In this document: positions 17,506 to 26,081 of the stretch, one piece after another
Layout: each line of letters opens with the position of its first letter
How positions within the stretch are numbered: the first letter of the stretch is position 1
Assembly (NCBI GenBank): GCA_002923375.1
Contig: BEIJ01000002.1
Coordinates: 682,001 to 746,000 of the forward strand
From: a bacterium HR33
Lineage (GTDB): Bacteria > Gemmatimonadota > Gemmatimonadetes > Gemmatimonadales > GWC2-71-9
Direction: 5' to 3'
Length of the DNA: 64,000 bases
The notes under the pieces: model-generated
Told to the model about the DNA's origin: nothing
Database searches by the model: none
What the model saw: the letters and a program-made list of their open reading frames with translations, nothing else
Translations under genes and position numbers: made by a program

Positions 17506-18654
17506 ATGAGCGTCGGAGTTGCGGTTTTGGGTTCGACGGGATCGATAGGAACCAGCGCTCTTCGCGTGCTGGAGCGGCAGCGGGAGCGGTTCAAGGTGGT
17601 GGCGCTCACAGCCTACGGTTCCGCCGATCGGTTGATCGAACAGGCCAAGCGCACCGGGGCCAGGATGGTGGGTCTGGTGGATCAGGAAAGCGGCAAGGGT
17701 ATCGGGGGATTCGAAACCGGCGTGGCTATCAGGACGGGGCCGGAGGCGCTGGTGGAAGCGGCGACTCACCCGGAGGTTGGTATCGTGATCAACGCGGTGG
17801 TGGGAGCGGCCGGCCTGGAGGCCACGCTGGCGGCGCTCAGGGCCGGCAAGCGGGTGGCGCTGGCCAACAAAGAGACTCTGGTCATGGCCGGGGAGCTGGT
17901 GCTGAAAGCGGCAAGGGAAGGAGGCGGCGAAATCGTTCCCGTGGATTCGGAACACAGCGCGGTTTTGCAGTGTATCGCGGGCTCGCGGCAAGGGCAGTTG
18001 CGCAGGCTCATCATTACGGCATCGGGCGGTCCTTTCAGGGACTGGCCTTTGGAGAAGCTTTCCCGGGCGACGGTGGAGGAAGCCTTGAAGCATCCCACCT
18101 GGCGGATGGGTCCCAAGATCACGGTGGACAGCGCTACTCTGGCCAACAAAGCGCTGGAAGTCATCGAGGCCCACTTCCTTTTCGGGTTGGATTACGACGC
18201 CATAGAGGTGGTGGTGCACCCCCAGTCCATCGTTCATGCCCTGACCGAGTTCGTTGACGGTTCGGTGCTGGCGCAGATCGGATTTCCCAGCATGGAGCTG
18301 CCGATTCTCTACGCTCTCACCTATCCCGAGCGCGTGCCCGACAACGGAACCCCGCGATTCGACCCGGTGGCGGCGGGACCGCTTACCTTCGAGCCGCTGC
18401 GAAAGGACGCCTTTCCCGCTTTCGAACTCGGCGTCGAAGCGGGGAGGCGGGGCGGTACCGCTCCGGCGGTTTTTAACGCGGCTAACGAAGTGGCGGTCAA
18501 GGCCTTTTTGGAGGGACGCATTCCGTTCGGGGAGATTGCCGGAACGATCGAGCGGGTACTCGGTGCCCATCATCCCCTTCCTGCCGAAGATTTGGAGGTG
18601 GTGATCGCGGCGGACCGTTGGGCGAGGAAGCAAGCCGAGGGTTGTTGTTCATGA
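17506..18654 (+). CDS. dxr: 1-deoxy-D-xylulose 5-phosphate reductoisomerase
   Basis: DXR is the first committed step of the MEP isoprenoid pathway, converting DXP to MEP with NADPH. The 382-residue enzyme has the NADPH loop LGSTGSIGTSALRVL, the KETLVMAGELV helix, the metal site PVDSEHSAVLQC, the ITASGGPFRDWPLEKL flap, MGPKITVDSATLANKALEVI and HPQSIVHALTEFVDGSV. It begins one base after the cdsA stop and overlaps rseP by ATGA. No neighbouring gene shows the rest of the pathway. Confidence 0.96.
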   Translation: MSVGVAVLGSTGSIGTSALRVLERQRERFKVVALTAYGSADRLIEQAKRTGARMVGLVDQESGKGIGGFETGVAIRTGPEALVEAATHPEVGIVINAVVGAAGLEATLAALRAGKRVALANKETLVMAGELVLKAAREGGGEIVPVDSEHSAVLQCIAGSRQGQLRRLIITASGGPFRDWPLEKLSRATVEEALKHPTWRMGPKITVDSATLANKALEVIEAHFLFGLDYDAIEVVVHPQSIVHALTEFVDGSVLAQIGFPSMELPILYALTYPERVPDNGTPRFDPVAAGPLTFEPLRKDAFPAFELGVEAGRRGGTAPAVFNAANEVAVKAFLEGRIPFGEIAGTIERVLGAHHPLPAEDLEVVIAADRWARKQAEGCCS

Positions 18655-20018
18655 CCTTGCTGGCGGCGATCGTGGTGCTGGGCGTGGTGATCCTGGTCCA
18701 CGAACTGGGACACTTGATGGCGGCCAAGGCTGTGGGTGTTGGTGTGATCCGGTTCTCCATCGGGTTCGGTCCAGCCACTCCCATCAGGTTCAGGCGGGGC
18801 AAAACCGAATACGTGGTGGCGTGGATCCCGCTGGGCGGCTATGTGATGATGGCCAGCGAGGACGATCCCGAAGAGCAGGCCAGTGCGGCGATCGAGGGAA
18901 GCAGACCCGAGGGTGCTTGGGAACCGGACCAGCTGTTTGAACGCAAGCCGCTATGGGCGCGGTTCCTGGTGATTGCTGCCGGCGTGCTGATGAACGCGGT
19001 TTTTGCCTGGGCGATATACGTAGGGATCGCGGCTTTCTACGGTCAGGCGAGAAGTGCCGTGACCGCCTTGGCTGCGGTGGACACCACGCTCCTTCCTGAA
19101 GTCGGTAGGCCCCTGGCCTCGCTTACTTACCCCAGGAGGATAGTGCGGTTGAACGGGGACAGCTTTACCTCTTGGGATCAGCTGCGCGAGGCGATCCTGC
19201 GTCCGTCCAGCGACAGGTTGCTCCTGCAGTTCGAAGGCGAAGCGGCCCCCGTGCTGGTGCCGCTGGCGGGCGCGCGGGGTGAGGATCGGGTGAATCTTTT
19301 CCGGGCGTTGAGGCCTCTGGTGGAGCCCCGAATTGGGCGGGTGGTTCCGGGAGGGCCCGCCGCGCGGGCGGGGTTGAAGGCGCGGGATCTGGTCTTGGCG
19401 GTAGACGGCGACACGGTGGTGCACTGGGAGCAGTTCGTGAGAGTCGTGGAAAATGCCGCTGGGGAGAGTCTCGCAGTGAGTGTGGCGCGGGGCGACTCGG
19501 TGTATCGCATGGTGATCGTTCCGGGGCCGGAAGAGATTATCGACCCGGTGACGGAGCAGCCTCGCACGGTGGGGAGGATCGGGGTGGTAGTGGAACTGCC
19601 GGTGCGGCGGGTGCGGTTCGGTTTGGGTGGGGCTTTGGCCGAAGGGACGCGGCGCACAGTGGCCGATGCCGGCTTGGTGATTTTTGCTTTGAGGGATCTG
19701 GTGGTGGGGCGCATGTCTCCCCGAGAACTGGGAGGCCCGATCTTTGTAGGCCAGGTGGCGGGGGAACTCGCCGGGCTTGGGCTCCAGCCGCTGTTGGCCT
19801 TCATCGCTCTGTTTTCCATCAACTTGGCGGTGTTGAACTTGCTTCCCATACCGGTGCTGGATGGCGGGCGGCTGGTGTTCTTGCTGGCGGAAGGGATCCG
19901 GGGCAGGCCGCTGTCGCGGGAACTCAGAATGAGGCTGAGCCAAGTGGGCGTAGCTTTTCTTTTGGCGGTGATGGCGCTGGCGATCGCCAACGATCTGTTG
20001 CGGTTGGTAGGCCGCTGA
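18651..20018 (+). CDS. rseP: RIP metalloprotease RseP (site-2 protease)
   Basis: RseP cuts membrane-spanning anti-sigma factors and signal peptide remnants within the membrane. The 455-residue protein has the zinc motif HELGH in the first membrane helix, GGYVMMA in the re-entrant loop, two PDZ-like domains between about residues 130 and 310 (second seen as GRVVPGGPAARAGLKARDLV), and the C-terminal NLLPIPVLDGG helix that supplies the third zinc ligand. I use the ATG at 18651 because it overlaps the dxr stop as ATGA and directly starts the first helix. No sigma or anti-sigma gene is adjacent. Confidence 0.93.
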   Translation: MTLLAAIVVLGVVILVHELGHLMAAKAVGVGVIRFSIGFGPATPIRFRRGKTEYVVAWIPLGGYVMMASEDDPEEQASAAIEGSRPEGAWEPDQLFERKPLWARFLVIAAGVLMNAVFAWAIYVGIAAFYGQARSAVTALAAVDTTLLPEVGRPLASLTYPRRIVRLNGDSFTSWDQLREAILRPSSDRLLLQFEGEAAPVLVPLAGARGEDRVNLFRALRPLVEPRIGRVVPGGPAARAGLKARDLVLAVDGDTVVHWEQFVRVVENAAGESLAVSVARGDSVYRMVIVPGPEEIIDPVTEQPRTVGRIGVVVELPVRRVRFGLGGALAEGTRRTVADAGLVIFALRDLVVGRMSPRELGGPIFVGQVAGELAGLGLQPLLAFIALFSINLAVLNLLPIPVLDGGRLVFLLAEGIRGRPLSRELRMRLSQVGVAFLLAVMALAIANDLLRLVGR

Positions 20019-20040
20019 ACTCTCTGCGAGCGGAGGCTGG

Positions 20041-21030
20041 CTAGCGCCTTCCGAGCAGTACCACAATGGCCGCCACGGCCAGCATGACCAGCAGGGCGCC
20101 TAGTGCGAGGATCCACCGCTGTGCGCCGGCCTGCTGGGCGTGCGGGATCGGTTCTGCGGGGGTCAGTCCGAAGCTTTCGGTCTTCCGGGCCCGGTCTTCC
20201 ATAGACTCGAGTTCGGCCAGCAGTTCCGCGGCCGAGGAGTAGCGGTCGTCCGGGTGTTTGGCGAGGCATTTCAGGATGATGCGCTCCAGGCGCCGGGAAA
20301 GCTCCGGTCTCTTGGTCCTAGGTGGAGGGGGCGGTTCTTCCACATGCATGCGGGCCAGCTCGAACCAGTCCGACGAGCGGAAGGGGAGTTCCCCGGTAGC
20401 GGCCTTGTAGAGGGTAACCCCCAAGGCGTAGAGGTCGCTGCGGCCATCCAGCTTGCGACCTTGAGCCTGCTCGGGAGATACGTAGTGGGGAGTTCCTATA
20501 GTCATGTTCACTCCCGTGGCCGAGGCGTAGCCGGAGACGGCTCGGGCGATGCCGAAATCGGCTATCACTGCGCTACCGTCAGCGGTGAACATGATGTTGT
20601 CGGTTTTTATGTCCCGGTGTACGATCCCCGTCTGGTGAGCGAAGTGCAGGGCTGAAGCTACCTCGCGGGCCATCCGGATCAGCGCCGCTTCCGGAAGGGG
20701 GCCGTCGCGCTCGAGGCGGGAGGAGAGGTTGTCCGGGTAGTACTCCATGGCGAAGTAGGTTATCTGATCGGCCCTCCCGATATCGAGGATTCGGACGATG
20801 TTGGGGTGGCGGAGCTCGGATGCGAATTTGGCCTCGTTTCTGAAGCGGCGTTCGAATTCGGGGTCTCCGGCGTAGCGGGGTTTGAGCACTTTCAGGGCCA
20901 CGGTTTGCCCGTCGTCTTGGCGGCGGGCTGCGAAGACCCAGGCGAAGCCGCCCTGTCCGATCAGCCGGTCTACCACGTAGGGACCGACCTGCGTGCCCAG
21001 GAGTTGTTCGGGGGTGATCTCGGAGCGCAT
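20041..21030 (-). CDS. Hanks-type Ser/Thr protein kinase with C-terminal membrane anchor
   Basis: The 329-residue protein is a complete kinase domain: Gly loop GQGGFAWVFAARR, catalytic Lys in TVALKVLKPRY, HRDIKTDNIM catalytic loop, DFGIARA, and the activation segment end GTPHYVSPEQAQG. Residues ~300-327 are a single membrane helix (WILALGALLVMLAVAAIVVL) followed only by GRR, so nothing extends outside the cytoplasm; PASTA or other sensor domains are absent. It is transcribed away from rpsO and converges on rseP. Its substrate is unknown. Confidence 0.9.
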   Translation of the reverse strand: MRSEITPEQLLGTQVGPYVVDRLIGQGGFAWVFAARRQDDGQTVALKVLKPRYAGDPEFERRFRNEAKFASELRHPNIVRILDIGRADQITYFAMEYYPDNLSSRLERDGPLPEAALIRMAREVASALHFAHQTGIVHRDIKTDNIMFTADGSAVIADFGIARAVSGYASATGVNMTIGTPHYVSPEQAQGRKLDGRSDLYALGVTLYKAATGELPFRSSDWFELARMHVEEPPPPPRTKRPELSRRLERIILKCLAKHPDDRYSSAAELLAELESMEDRARKTESFGLTPAEPIPHAQQAGAQRWILALGALLVMLAVAAIVVLLGRR

Positions 21031-21037
21031 GGTGCCC

Positions 21038-21066
21038 TTTACAGCCTCCCGCAGACCGGCTACATT
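21038..21066 (+). promoter_or_regulatory. promoter of rpsO-pnp
   Basis: TTTACA (21038-21043), 17 bases, TACATT (21061-21066), in the 103-base gap between the divergent kinase gene and rpsO. It would start a leader of about 60 bases that contains the hairpin at 21086-21112. Confidence 0.5.
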
Positions 21067-21085
21067 TCGTTGCTAAGCTAACGTG

Positions 21086-21112
21086 CGGCGCGGGTTTATG
21101 GAGCTCGCGCCG
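21086..21112 (+). promoter_or_regulatory. hairpin in rpsO leader
   Basis: CGGCGCG (21086-21092) and CGCGCCG (21106-21112) are perfect 7-base complements around a 13-base loop, ending 21 bases before the rpsO ATG. S15 represses its own mRNA through leader structures in several bacteria; that this is such a site is inference. Confidence 0.4.
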
Positions 21113-21133
21113 TTCTTGGAGGATACATCGAAC

Positions 21134-21394
21134 ATGGAGTTTGACAAGAACGCGGTTCTGGAGCGCTATCGCTTGCATCCCAAGGATACAGGCTCTGCCC
21201 GGGTGCAGGTGGCGCTTTTGACCGAACGGATCAATTCCCTGACCGAGCATTTCAAGAATCATCCCAAGGATCATCACAGTCGTCGCGGGCTGTTAATGAT
21301 GGTGAGCAAGCGGCGGCGCCTTCTGGAGTATCTCAAGCGCCGGGACCTGGCTCAGTATCGCGAGCTGATAGAGCAACTCGGCTTGCGCCATTAG
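21134..21394 (+). CDS. rpsO: 30S ribosomal protein S15
   Basis: The 86-residue S15 binds 16S rRNA early in 30S assembly. Diagnostic stretches: [39 protein letters not shown] and [18 protein letters not shown]. The frame is open upstream, but the ATG at 21134 matches the family start. It precedes pnp by 79 bases, the classical rpsO-pnp pair, separated by an 11-base-pair hairpin. Confidence 0.95.
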   Translation: MEFDKNAVLERYRLHPKDTGSARVQVALLTERINSLTEHFKNHPKDHHSRRGLLMMVSKRRRLLEYLKRRDLAQYRELIEQLGLRH

Positions 21395-21408
21395 CCGAAG
21401 CTTCCGGC

Positions 21409-21444
21409 CCGAGGCGTCCGGAACGAGCACTCTGGACGCCTCGG
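21409..21444 (+). promoter_or_regulatory. hairpin between rpsO and pnp
   Basis: CCGAGGCGTCC (21409-21419) and GGACGCCTCGG (21434-21444) are perfect 11-base complements around a 14-base loop. The following bases (ATCGTAATT) are not a T-run, so a simple terminator is unlikely. In E. coli a leader duplex before pnp is cut by RNase III and used in PNPase autoregulation; the position here is similar. Confidence 0.55.
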
Positions 21445-21473
21445 ATCGTAATTATGTGCTCTACTGTAGGGTT

Positions 21474-23561
21474 ATGACGCCATTGCATATTGAACGCCAG
21501 TTCGCCGGTCGCGGGCTCAGGCTCGAATCCGGCAAGCTGGCCAAGCAGGCTGCGGGTAACGCGCTGATCAGGTTCGGCGACACCGTGGTTTTGGCCGCGG
21601 TGACGGTATCGGATTCGGAGTCGGCTCTTCCTTTCTTCCCTCTTACGGTGGAGTATAGGGAGAAGAGCTACGCTGCGGGCAAGATCCCGGGAGGTTTCAT
21701 CAAGCGCGAGGGGCGTCCCACCGACGATGAGGTTTTGGCGGCGCGTTTGGTGGATCGTTCCATCCGGCCTTTGTTTCCCGAAGGTTTCCGCAACGAGGTG
21801 CAGGTCTTCCTCTACGTGCTCTCGGCCGACCAGGAGAACGATGCCGACGTGCTCGGTATAACGGCGGCCTCCTTGGCGCTGTCCCTTTCCCGGGTTCCGT
21901 GGGAAGGTCCCATAGGGGGCGTCAGGGTGGGGAGAGTGGACGGCCAGTGGGTCTTGAATCCCACATTTGCGCAGCTGGAGGTGAGCGACATTGACCTGGT
22001 AGTGGCCGGCACCGCCGATTCGATCATCATGGTGGAAGGCAGCGCCCTGGAGCTGCCCGAGGACCAGATCGCCGAGGCCTTGGCCTTTGCGCAGAAGGGA
22101 ATCTCGGAGCTGGTCGAGATGCAGCGGGAGCTGATCGCCCAGGGTGCGGTTCCCAAGATGAGCTTCACTCGGGCGGAGCCGCCGGCGGAGTTGGTGGAGC
22201 GGGTCAGGGAGCTGGCGGGGAGCCGGGTGGCTGAAGCTCTCAATCTTCCGGAGAAGTCGGAGCGGGCACAGGCGCTGGCGGCGCTGAAAAGCACCGTAGT
22301 GGAGCAGTTGCTCGCGGAGTTCCCGGACAGAGGCGCGGATATCGAGGAAGTCCTTGACCGGATCGAGTACGAGACGATGCGGACTCAAGTTTTGGAACGC
22401 GGGGAGCGGATCGACGGGAGGGATCTCGATACCGTCCGGCCCATTACCTGTGAGGTCGGGATCCTGCCGCGGGCGCATGGATCGGCGCTCTTTACGCGCG
22501 GGCAGACTCAGGCGCTGGTGAGCACCACGCTGGGTACCGTTTCCGACGAGCAGCGGATCGACACGATAGACGTGGTAGAAGAGACGACTAAGAGCTTCAT
22601 GCTGCATTACAATTTCCCGCCGTTTGCCACCGGTGAGGTAAAGCCGGTGCGGGGTGTTTCCCGCCGGGAAATCGGGCATGGGGCTCTTGCCGAGCGAGCT
22701 CTGCAGCCGCTTCTGCCGCCGTATGAAGAATTTCCCTATACGATCAGAGTGGTGTCGGACATTCTGGAGTCGAACGGCTCGTCCTCCATGGCCACGGTGT
22801 GCGGCGGTTCTCTGGCGCTGATGGATGCGGGCGTTCCCATCAAGGCGGCGTGCGCGGGGGTGGCCATGGGGTTGATCAAAGAGGGGGATCGGGTGGCGGT
22901 TCTGACCGATATCCTGGGGACCGAAGACCATTTAGGCGATATGGACTTCAAGGTGGCCGGTACCCGCGAAGGGGTGACCGCCATCCAGATGGACATAAAG
23001 ATTTCGGGGTTGGATCTCCAGATCATACGGCAGGCTCTGGAGAAGGCTCGGGTGGCCCGGCTGCACATTCTGGACATCATGGACCAGACCTTGGCCCGGC
23101 CTCGCTCCAGTCTGTCCAAGTACGCTCCTCGAATCATCACGCTCCAAGTCAACCCAGAGCGGATCGGGGACATTATTGGGCCCAAGGGAAAGACCATTCG
23201 GAGTATTCAGGATCAGACTGGGACCGAGATCAACGTGGACGACTCCGGGCTGGTTACTATTTCGGCCATGAACGGCGAGCAGGCGGAGAAGGCGAGGGAG
23301 ATGATATCGGCCTTGGTTCAAGAGCCCGAGGTGGGGAAGGTTTACGAAGGGATCGTCAAGAGCACCACCGCTTTCGGAGCCTTTGTGGAAATCCTGCCCG
23401 GTGTGGAAGGGTTGCTGCACATTTCCGAGTTGCAACACGGCCGTACCGAGCGGACCGAGGATGTGGTGAAGAAAGGGGACAGGGTTCGGGTAAAGCTGCT
23501 GGAGATCGACGGTCGCGGCAAGATGCGTCTTTCCCGCAAGGCTTTGCTGGATAAAAGTTGA
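21474..23561 (+). CDS. pnp: polyribonucleotide nucleotidyltransferase (PNPase)
   Basis: PNPase degrades RNA 3' to 5' by phosphorolysis. The 695-residue protein has two RNase PH domains joined by an alpha-helical region (first with ADQENDADVLGITAAS, second with GREIGHGALAERALQPLLPP and the active-site NGSSSMATVCGGSLALMDAG), a KH domain (GDIIGPKGKTIRSIQDQTG) and a C-terminal S1 domain (STTAFGAFVEILPGVEGLLH). I use ATG 21474; GTG 21456 would add six residues. Its stop overlaps the TTG start of the M16 peptidase gene. Confidence 0.96.
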   Translation: MTPLHIERQFAGRGLRLESGKLAKQAAGNALIRFGDTVVLAAVTVSDSESALPFFPLTVEYREKSYAAGKIPGGFIKREGRPTDDEVLAARLVDRSIRPLFPEGFRNEVQVFLYVLSADQENDADVLGITAASLALSLSRVPWEGPIGGVRVGRVDGQWVLNPTFAQLEVSDIDLVVAGTADSIIMVEGSALELPEDQIAEALAFAQKGISELVEMQRELIAQGAVPKMSFTRAEPPAELVERVRELAGSRVAEALNLPEKSERAQALAALKSTVVEQLLAEFPDRGADIEEVLDRIEYETMRTQVLERGERIDGRDLDTVRPITCEVGILPRAHGSALFTRGQTQALVSTTLGTVSDEQRIDTIDVVEETTKSFMLHYNFPPFATGEVKPVRGVSRREIGHGALAERALQPLLPPYEEFPYTIRVVSDILESNGSSSMATVCGGSLALMDAGVPIKAACAGVAMGLIKEGDRVAVLTDILGTEDHLGDMDFKVAGTREGVTAIQMDIKISGLDLQIIRQALEKARVARLHILDIMDQTLARPRSSLSKYAPRIITLQVNPERIGDIIGPKGKTIRSIQDQTGTEINVDDSGLVTISAMNGEQAEKAREMISALVQEPEVGKVYEGIVKSTTAFGAFVEILPGVEGLLHISELQHGRTERTEDVVKKGDRVRVKLLEIDGRGKMRLSRKALLDKS

Positions 23562-24841
23562 CCTCCTTTGAGATGCAGACCGTCAAGCTCGACGAGGGTC
23601 TGTATCACACCGCCGCCGAGAACGGCATAATTGTGCTTTCCGAGGTGCTGCCGGGGGTTCGCTCGGTGGCGGTAGGTATCTGGGTGCGGCGGGCTTCGGC
23701 GCATGAAGAGCGTTCCAAGATGGGGGTCTCTCATCTCTTGGAGCACATGGTGTTCAAGGGAACCGAGCGCCGCAGCGGGCGGGATATTGCTCTGGAGCTG
23801 GAAGCACGCGGCGGTGCTCTGGACGCCTATACTTCCCGGGATCACACCTCCTTCCAGGCCAGGGTATTGGACGAGGACTTGCCCCGGGCACTGGACGTGC
23901 TCACCGATCTGGTGCGGAATCCGGCTTTGCGGGAGACCGATCTGGTGACCGAGCGGAAGGTAGTGCTGGAAGAGATCAGTCAGGTGGAGGACACGCCGGA
24001 CGACCTGGTGTTCGATCTTCACGCGGCCGCGTTGTGGCCCGATCATCCTTATGGTTTTTCCATCTTGGGCACTCGGGAAACGGTAGGCCGGCTGAGCACC
24101 GAGGATTTGCGCGCTCTGCATCAGGCGGCCTACCACCCGCGGCACGTAGTGATCGCAGCGGCCGGAAGCCTGAGTCACGACGTCCTGCTCAAGCTGCTAG
24201 GGAAGCTCGGCTGGTTCACTTTCGACGCCGGTCCAGAGCCGCAGCCGGTGGCGCCGGTTCCGCCGGGTGCGAGAGTGGTGAAGCATGTTCCGAGGGATTC
24301 GGCCCAAAGTCACATCGTTATCGGTACCGACACCTTCCCTTATACCGACCCCCGGCGCTACGCGCTGCTTTTGCTAACCACGGTTTTGGGAGGCGGGATG
24401 TCCAGCCGCCTGTTTCAAAGGTTGCGGGAAGAGTTGGGCCTGGCGTACGCGGTCAATACCTTTCAGTCGTTGTACCAGAGGTCCGGTGTCGCCGGGGTGT
24501 ACCTGGGGACCCACCCTTCCACTGCGGCTCAGGCGATCGAGGAGGTCCGCCGGGAGTTCGAGAGGATAGCGCGGGAGGGGCTGTCCCCCGAAGCTCTGAG
24601 GGAAGCCGCCCAGCAGGTAAAGGGCCAGGTCACCCTCTCGCTGGAAACTCCGGTGGCTCGGATGTATCGTCTGGCCACGATCGCGGTCTACGGGGAGCCT
24701 TACCGCACCATTGACCAGATGCTGGCGGAGATCGACCGGGTGACGGTGGATCAGGTCGCGGAAGTGGCCGCCGAGTTTTTCGCTCCTGAGAGACAGACTG
24801 TGGTTTGGTTGGGGCCTGACGGATCGAGTTCACTGGTCTAG
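23558..24841 (+). CDS. M16-family zinc peptidase (processing-peptidase-like)
   Basis: The 427-residue protein carries the inverted zinc motif HLLEH at about residues 69-73 (SHLLEHMVFKGTERR) and a downstream Glu in LVTERKVVLEEISQVEDTP, the third ligand region. The second, inactive half contains GGGMSSRLFQRLREELGLAY, as in bacterial PepR/YmxG-like peptidases that often follow pnp. It probably degrades short peptides; cell location is uncertain because no signal peptide is visible. TTG at 23558 overlaps pnp as TTGA; ATG at 23573 is the alternative. Confidence 0.88.
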   Translation: MTSFEMQTVKLDEGLYHTAAENGIIVLSEVLPGVRSVAVGIWVRRASAHEERSKMGVSHLLEHMVFKGTERRSGRDIALELEARGGALDAYTSRDHTSFQARVLDEDLPRALDVLTDLVRNPALRETDLVTERKVVLEEISQVEDTPDDLVFDLHAAALWPDHPYGFSILGTRETVGRLSTEDLRALHQAAYHPRHVVIAAAGSLSHDVLLKLLGKLGWFTFDAGPEPQPVAPVPPGARVVKHVPRDSAQSHIVIGTDTFPYTDPRRYALLLLTTVLGGGMSSRLFQRLREELGLAYAVNTFQSLYQRSGVAGVYLGTHPSTAAQAIEEVRREFERIAREGLSPEALREAAQQVKGQVTLSLETPVARMYRLATIAVYGEPYRTIDQMLAEIDRVTVDQVAEVAAEFFAPERQTVVWLGPDGSSSLV

Positions 24842-24854
24842 CAAAGAGAGCACA

Positions 24855-25967
24855 ATGGTCATCGGAGTTCCCAGGGAGATCAAAGCGAACGAGAATCGCG
24901 TCGCCTTGGTGCCGGCGGGCGCGGAAGTGCTGGTGGGAGACGGGCACCGGGTGTTGATCGAGAAGAACGCGGGGCAGGGGAGCGGTTTTTCGGACGAGTC
25001 CTACGCGGCGGTCGGTGCCACGATCTGTTCGGACGCCAAGGAGATTTGGGCGCAGGCGGATCTGATCCTCAAGGTCAAGGAACCGATCGAGCCGGAGTGG
25101 CCGCTCCTAAGGGCGGGGCAGGTGGTCTTCACCTATTTCCATTTCGCCGCAAGCGAGGCGTTGACCCGCGCCGTGATGGATTCGGGTTGTGTGGCCATCG
25201 CCTACGAGACGGTTCAGCTCCCGTCCGGAGAGCTTCCGTTGCTCACGCCGATGAGCGAGGTTGCCGGCCGGCTGGCGGTGCAGGAAGGGGCGAAGTACCT
25301 GGAAGCGCTGTACGGGGGGCGGGGAGTCCTGTTGGGAGGCGTTCCCGGAGTGCTGCCTGCCGATGTGCTGGTGATCGGGGGCGGCGTGGTGGGAGCGAAT
25401 GCAGCGCGCATGGCGGCGGGGCTGGGGGCGAACGTGACGCTGCTGGACATATCCTTGGAGCGGCTCAGGTATCTGGCCGAAGTGATGCCCGCCAACGTTC
25501 GCCTCCTGTATTCCAATCGCCACAATCTGCTGGCGCAGCTTTCTCACGCCGACTTGGTAATAGGAGCGGTGCTGGTCCCCGGGGCCAAAGCTCCCAAGCT
25601 GGTGCGACAGGAGGACCTGAAGCTCATGAAGCCCGGGGCGGTGATAGTGGACGTGTCGGTGGACCAAGGGGGCTGCATCGAGACCATCCGGCCGACCACT
25701 CACCAGAACCCGGTCTATGTGGTGGAAGGGGTGGTACATTACGGAGTGGCCAACATGCCGGCGGCAGTCCCTCGGACCTCCACTTTGGCTCTGACCAATG
25801 CCACCTTCCCCTACGCCCGCAGACTTGCCCGCGAAGGGTGGCGACAGGCGTGCCGCTCCGATCCCGCTCTGGGGCTGGGCCTCAATATCGTGTGCGGCAA
25901 GGTGGTGTATCCCGCCGTGGCCGAGGCCTTTGGCCTCTCGTTTTCCGAGCGGGAGAGTCTGTGGTAA
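24855..25967 (+). CDS. ald: alanine dehydrogenase
   Basis: The 370-residue enzyme interconverts L-alanine with pyruvate and ammonia using NAD. It opens with MVIGVPREIKANENRVALVP, has KVKEPIEPEW carrying a substrate-binding Lys, the NAD fold VIGGGVVGANAARMAAGLGA, and the catalytic-region DVSVDQGGCIETIRPTTHQNP followed by YGVANMPAAVPRTST. It is 13 bases downstream of the peptidase gene, so alanine released from peptides could feed it (inference). Confidence 0.94.
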   Translation: MVIGVPREIKANENRVALVPAGAEVLVGDGHRVLIEKNAGQGSGFSDESYAAVGATICSDAKEIWAQADLILKVKEPIEPEWPLLRAGQVVFTYFHFAASEALTRAVMDSGCVAIAYETVQLPSGELPLLTPMSEVAGRLAVQEGAKYLEALYGGRGVLLGGVPGVLPADVLVIGGGVVGANAARMAAGLGANVTLLDISLERLRYLAEVMPANVRLLYSNRHNLLAQLSHADLVIGAVLVPGAKAPKLVRQEDLKLMKPGAVIVDVSVDQGGCIETIRPTTHQNPVYVVEGVVHYGVANMPAAVPRTSTLALTNATFPYARRLAREGWRQACRSDPALGLGLNIVCGKVVYPAVAEAFGLSFSERESLW

Positions 25968-26002
25968 GGGCTGGGTATAGGGCTGCAGGATAAGTCTGCT
26001 CC

Positions 26003-26032
26003 TTGTGAGGGGTTAGGGATAACCGTTATGTT
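26003..26032 (+). promoter_or_regulatory. possible promoter of mreB operon
   Basis: TTGTGA (26003-26008), 18 bases, TATGTT (26027-26032), in the 114-base gap after ald. The match is moderate, but this is the only gap upstream of the long mre-to-rodA gene run. Confidence 0.35.
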
Positions 26033-26081
26033 TGGGCGCGCAACGCCAGTGCGAGCCAACTTAACGGTGCGGTGAACGGCA

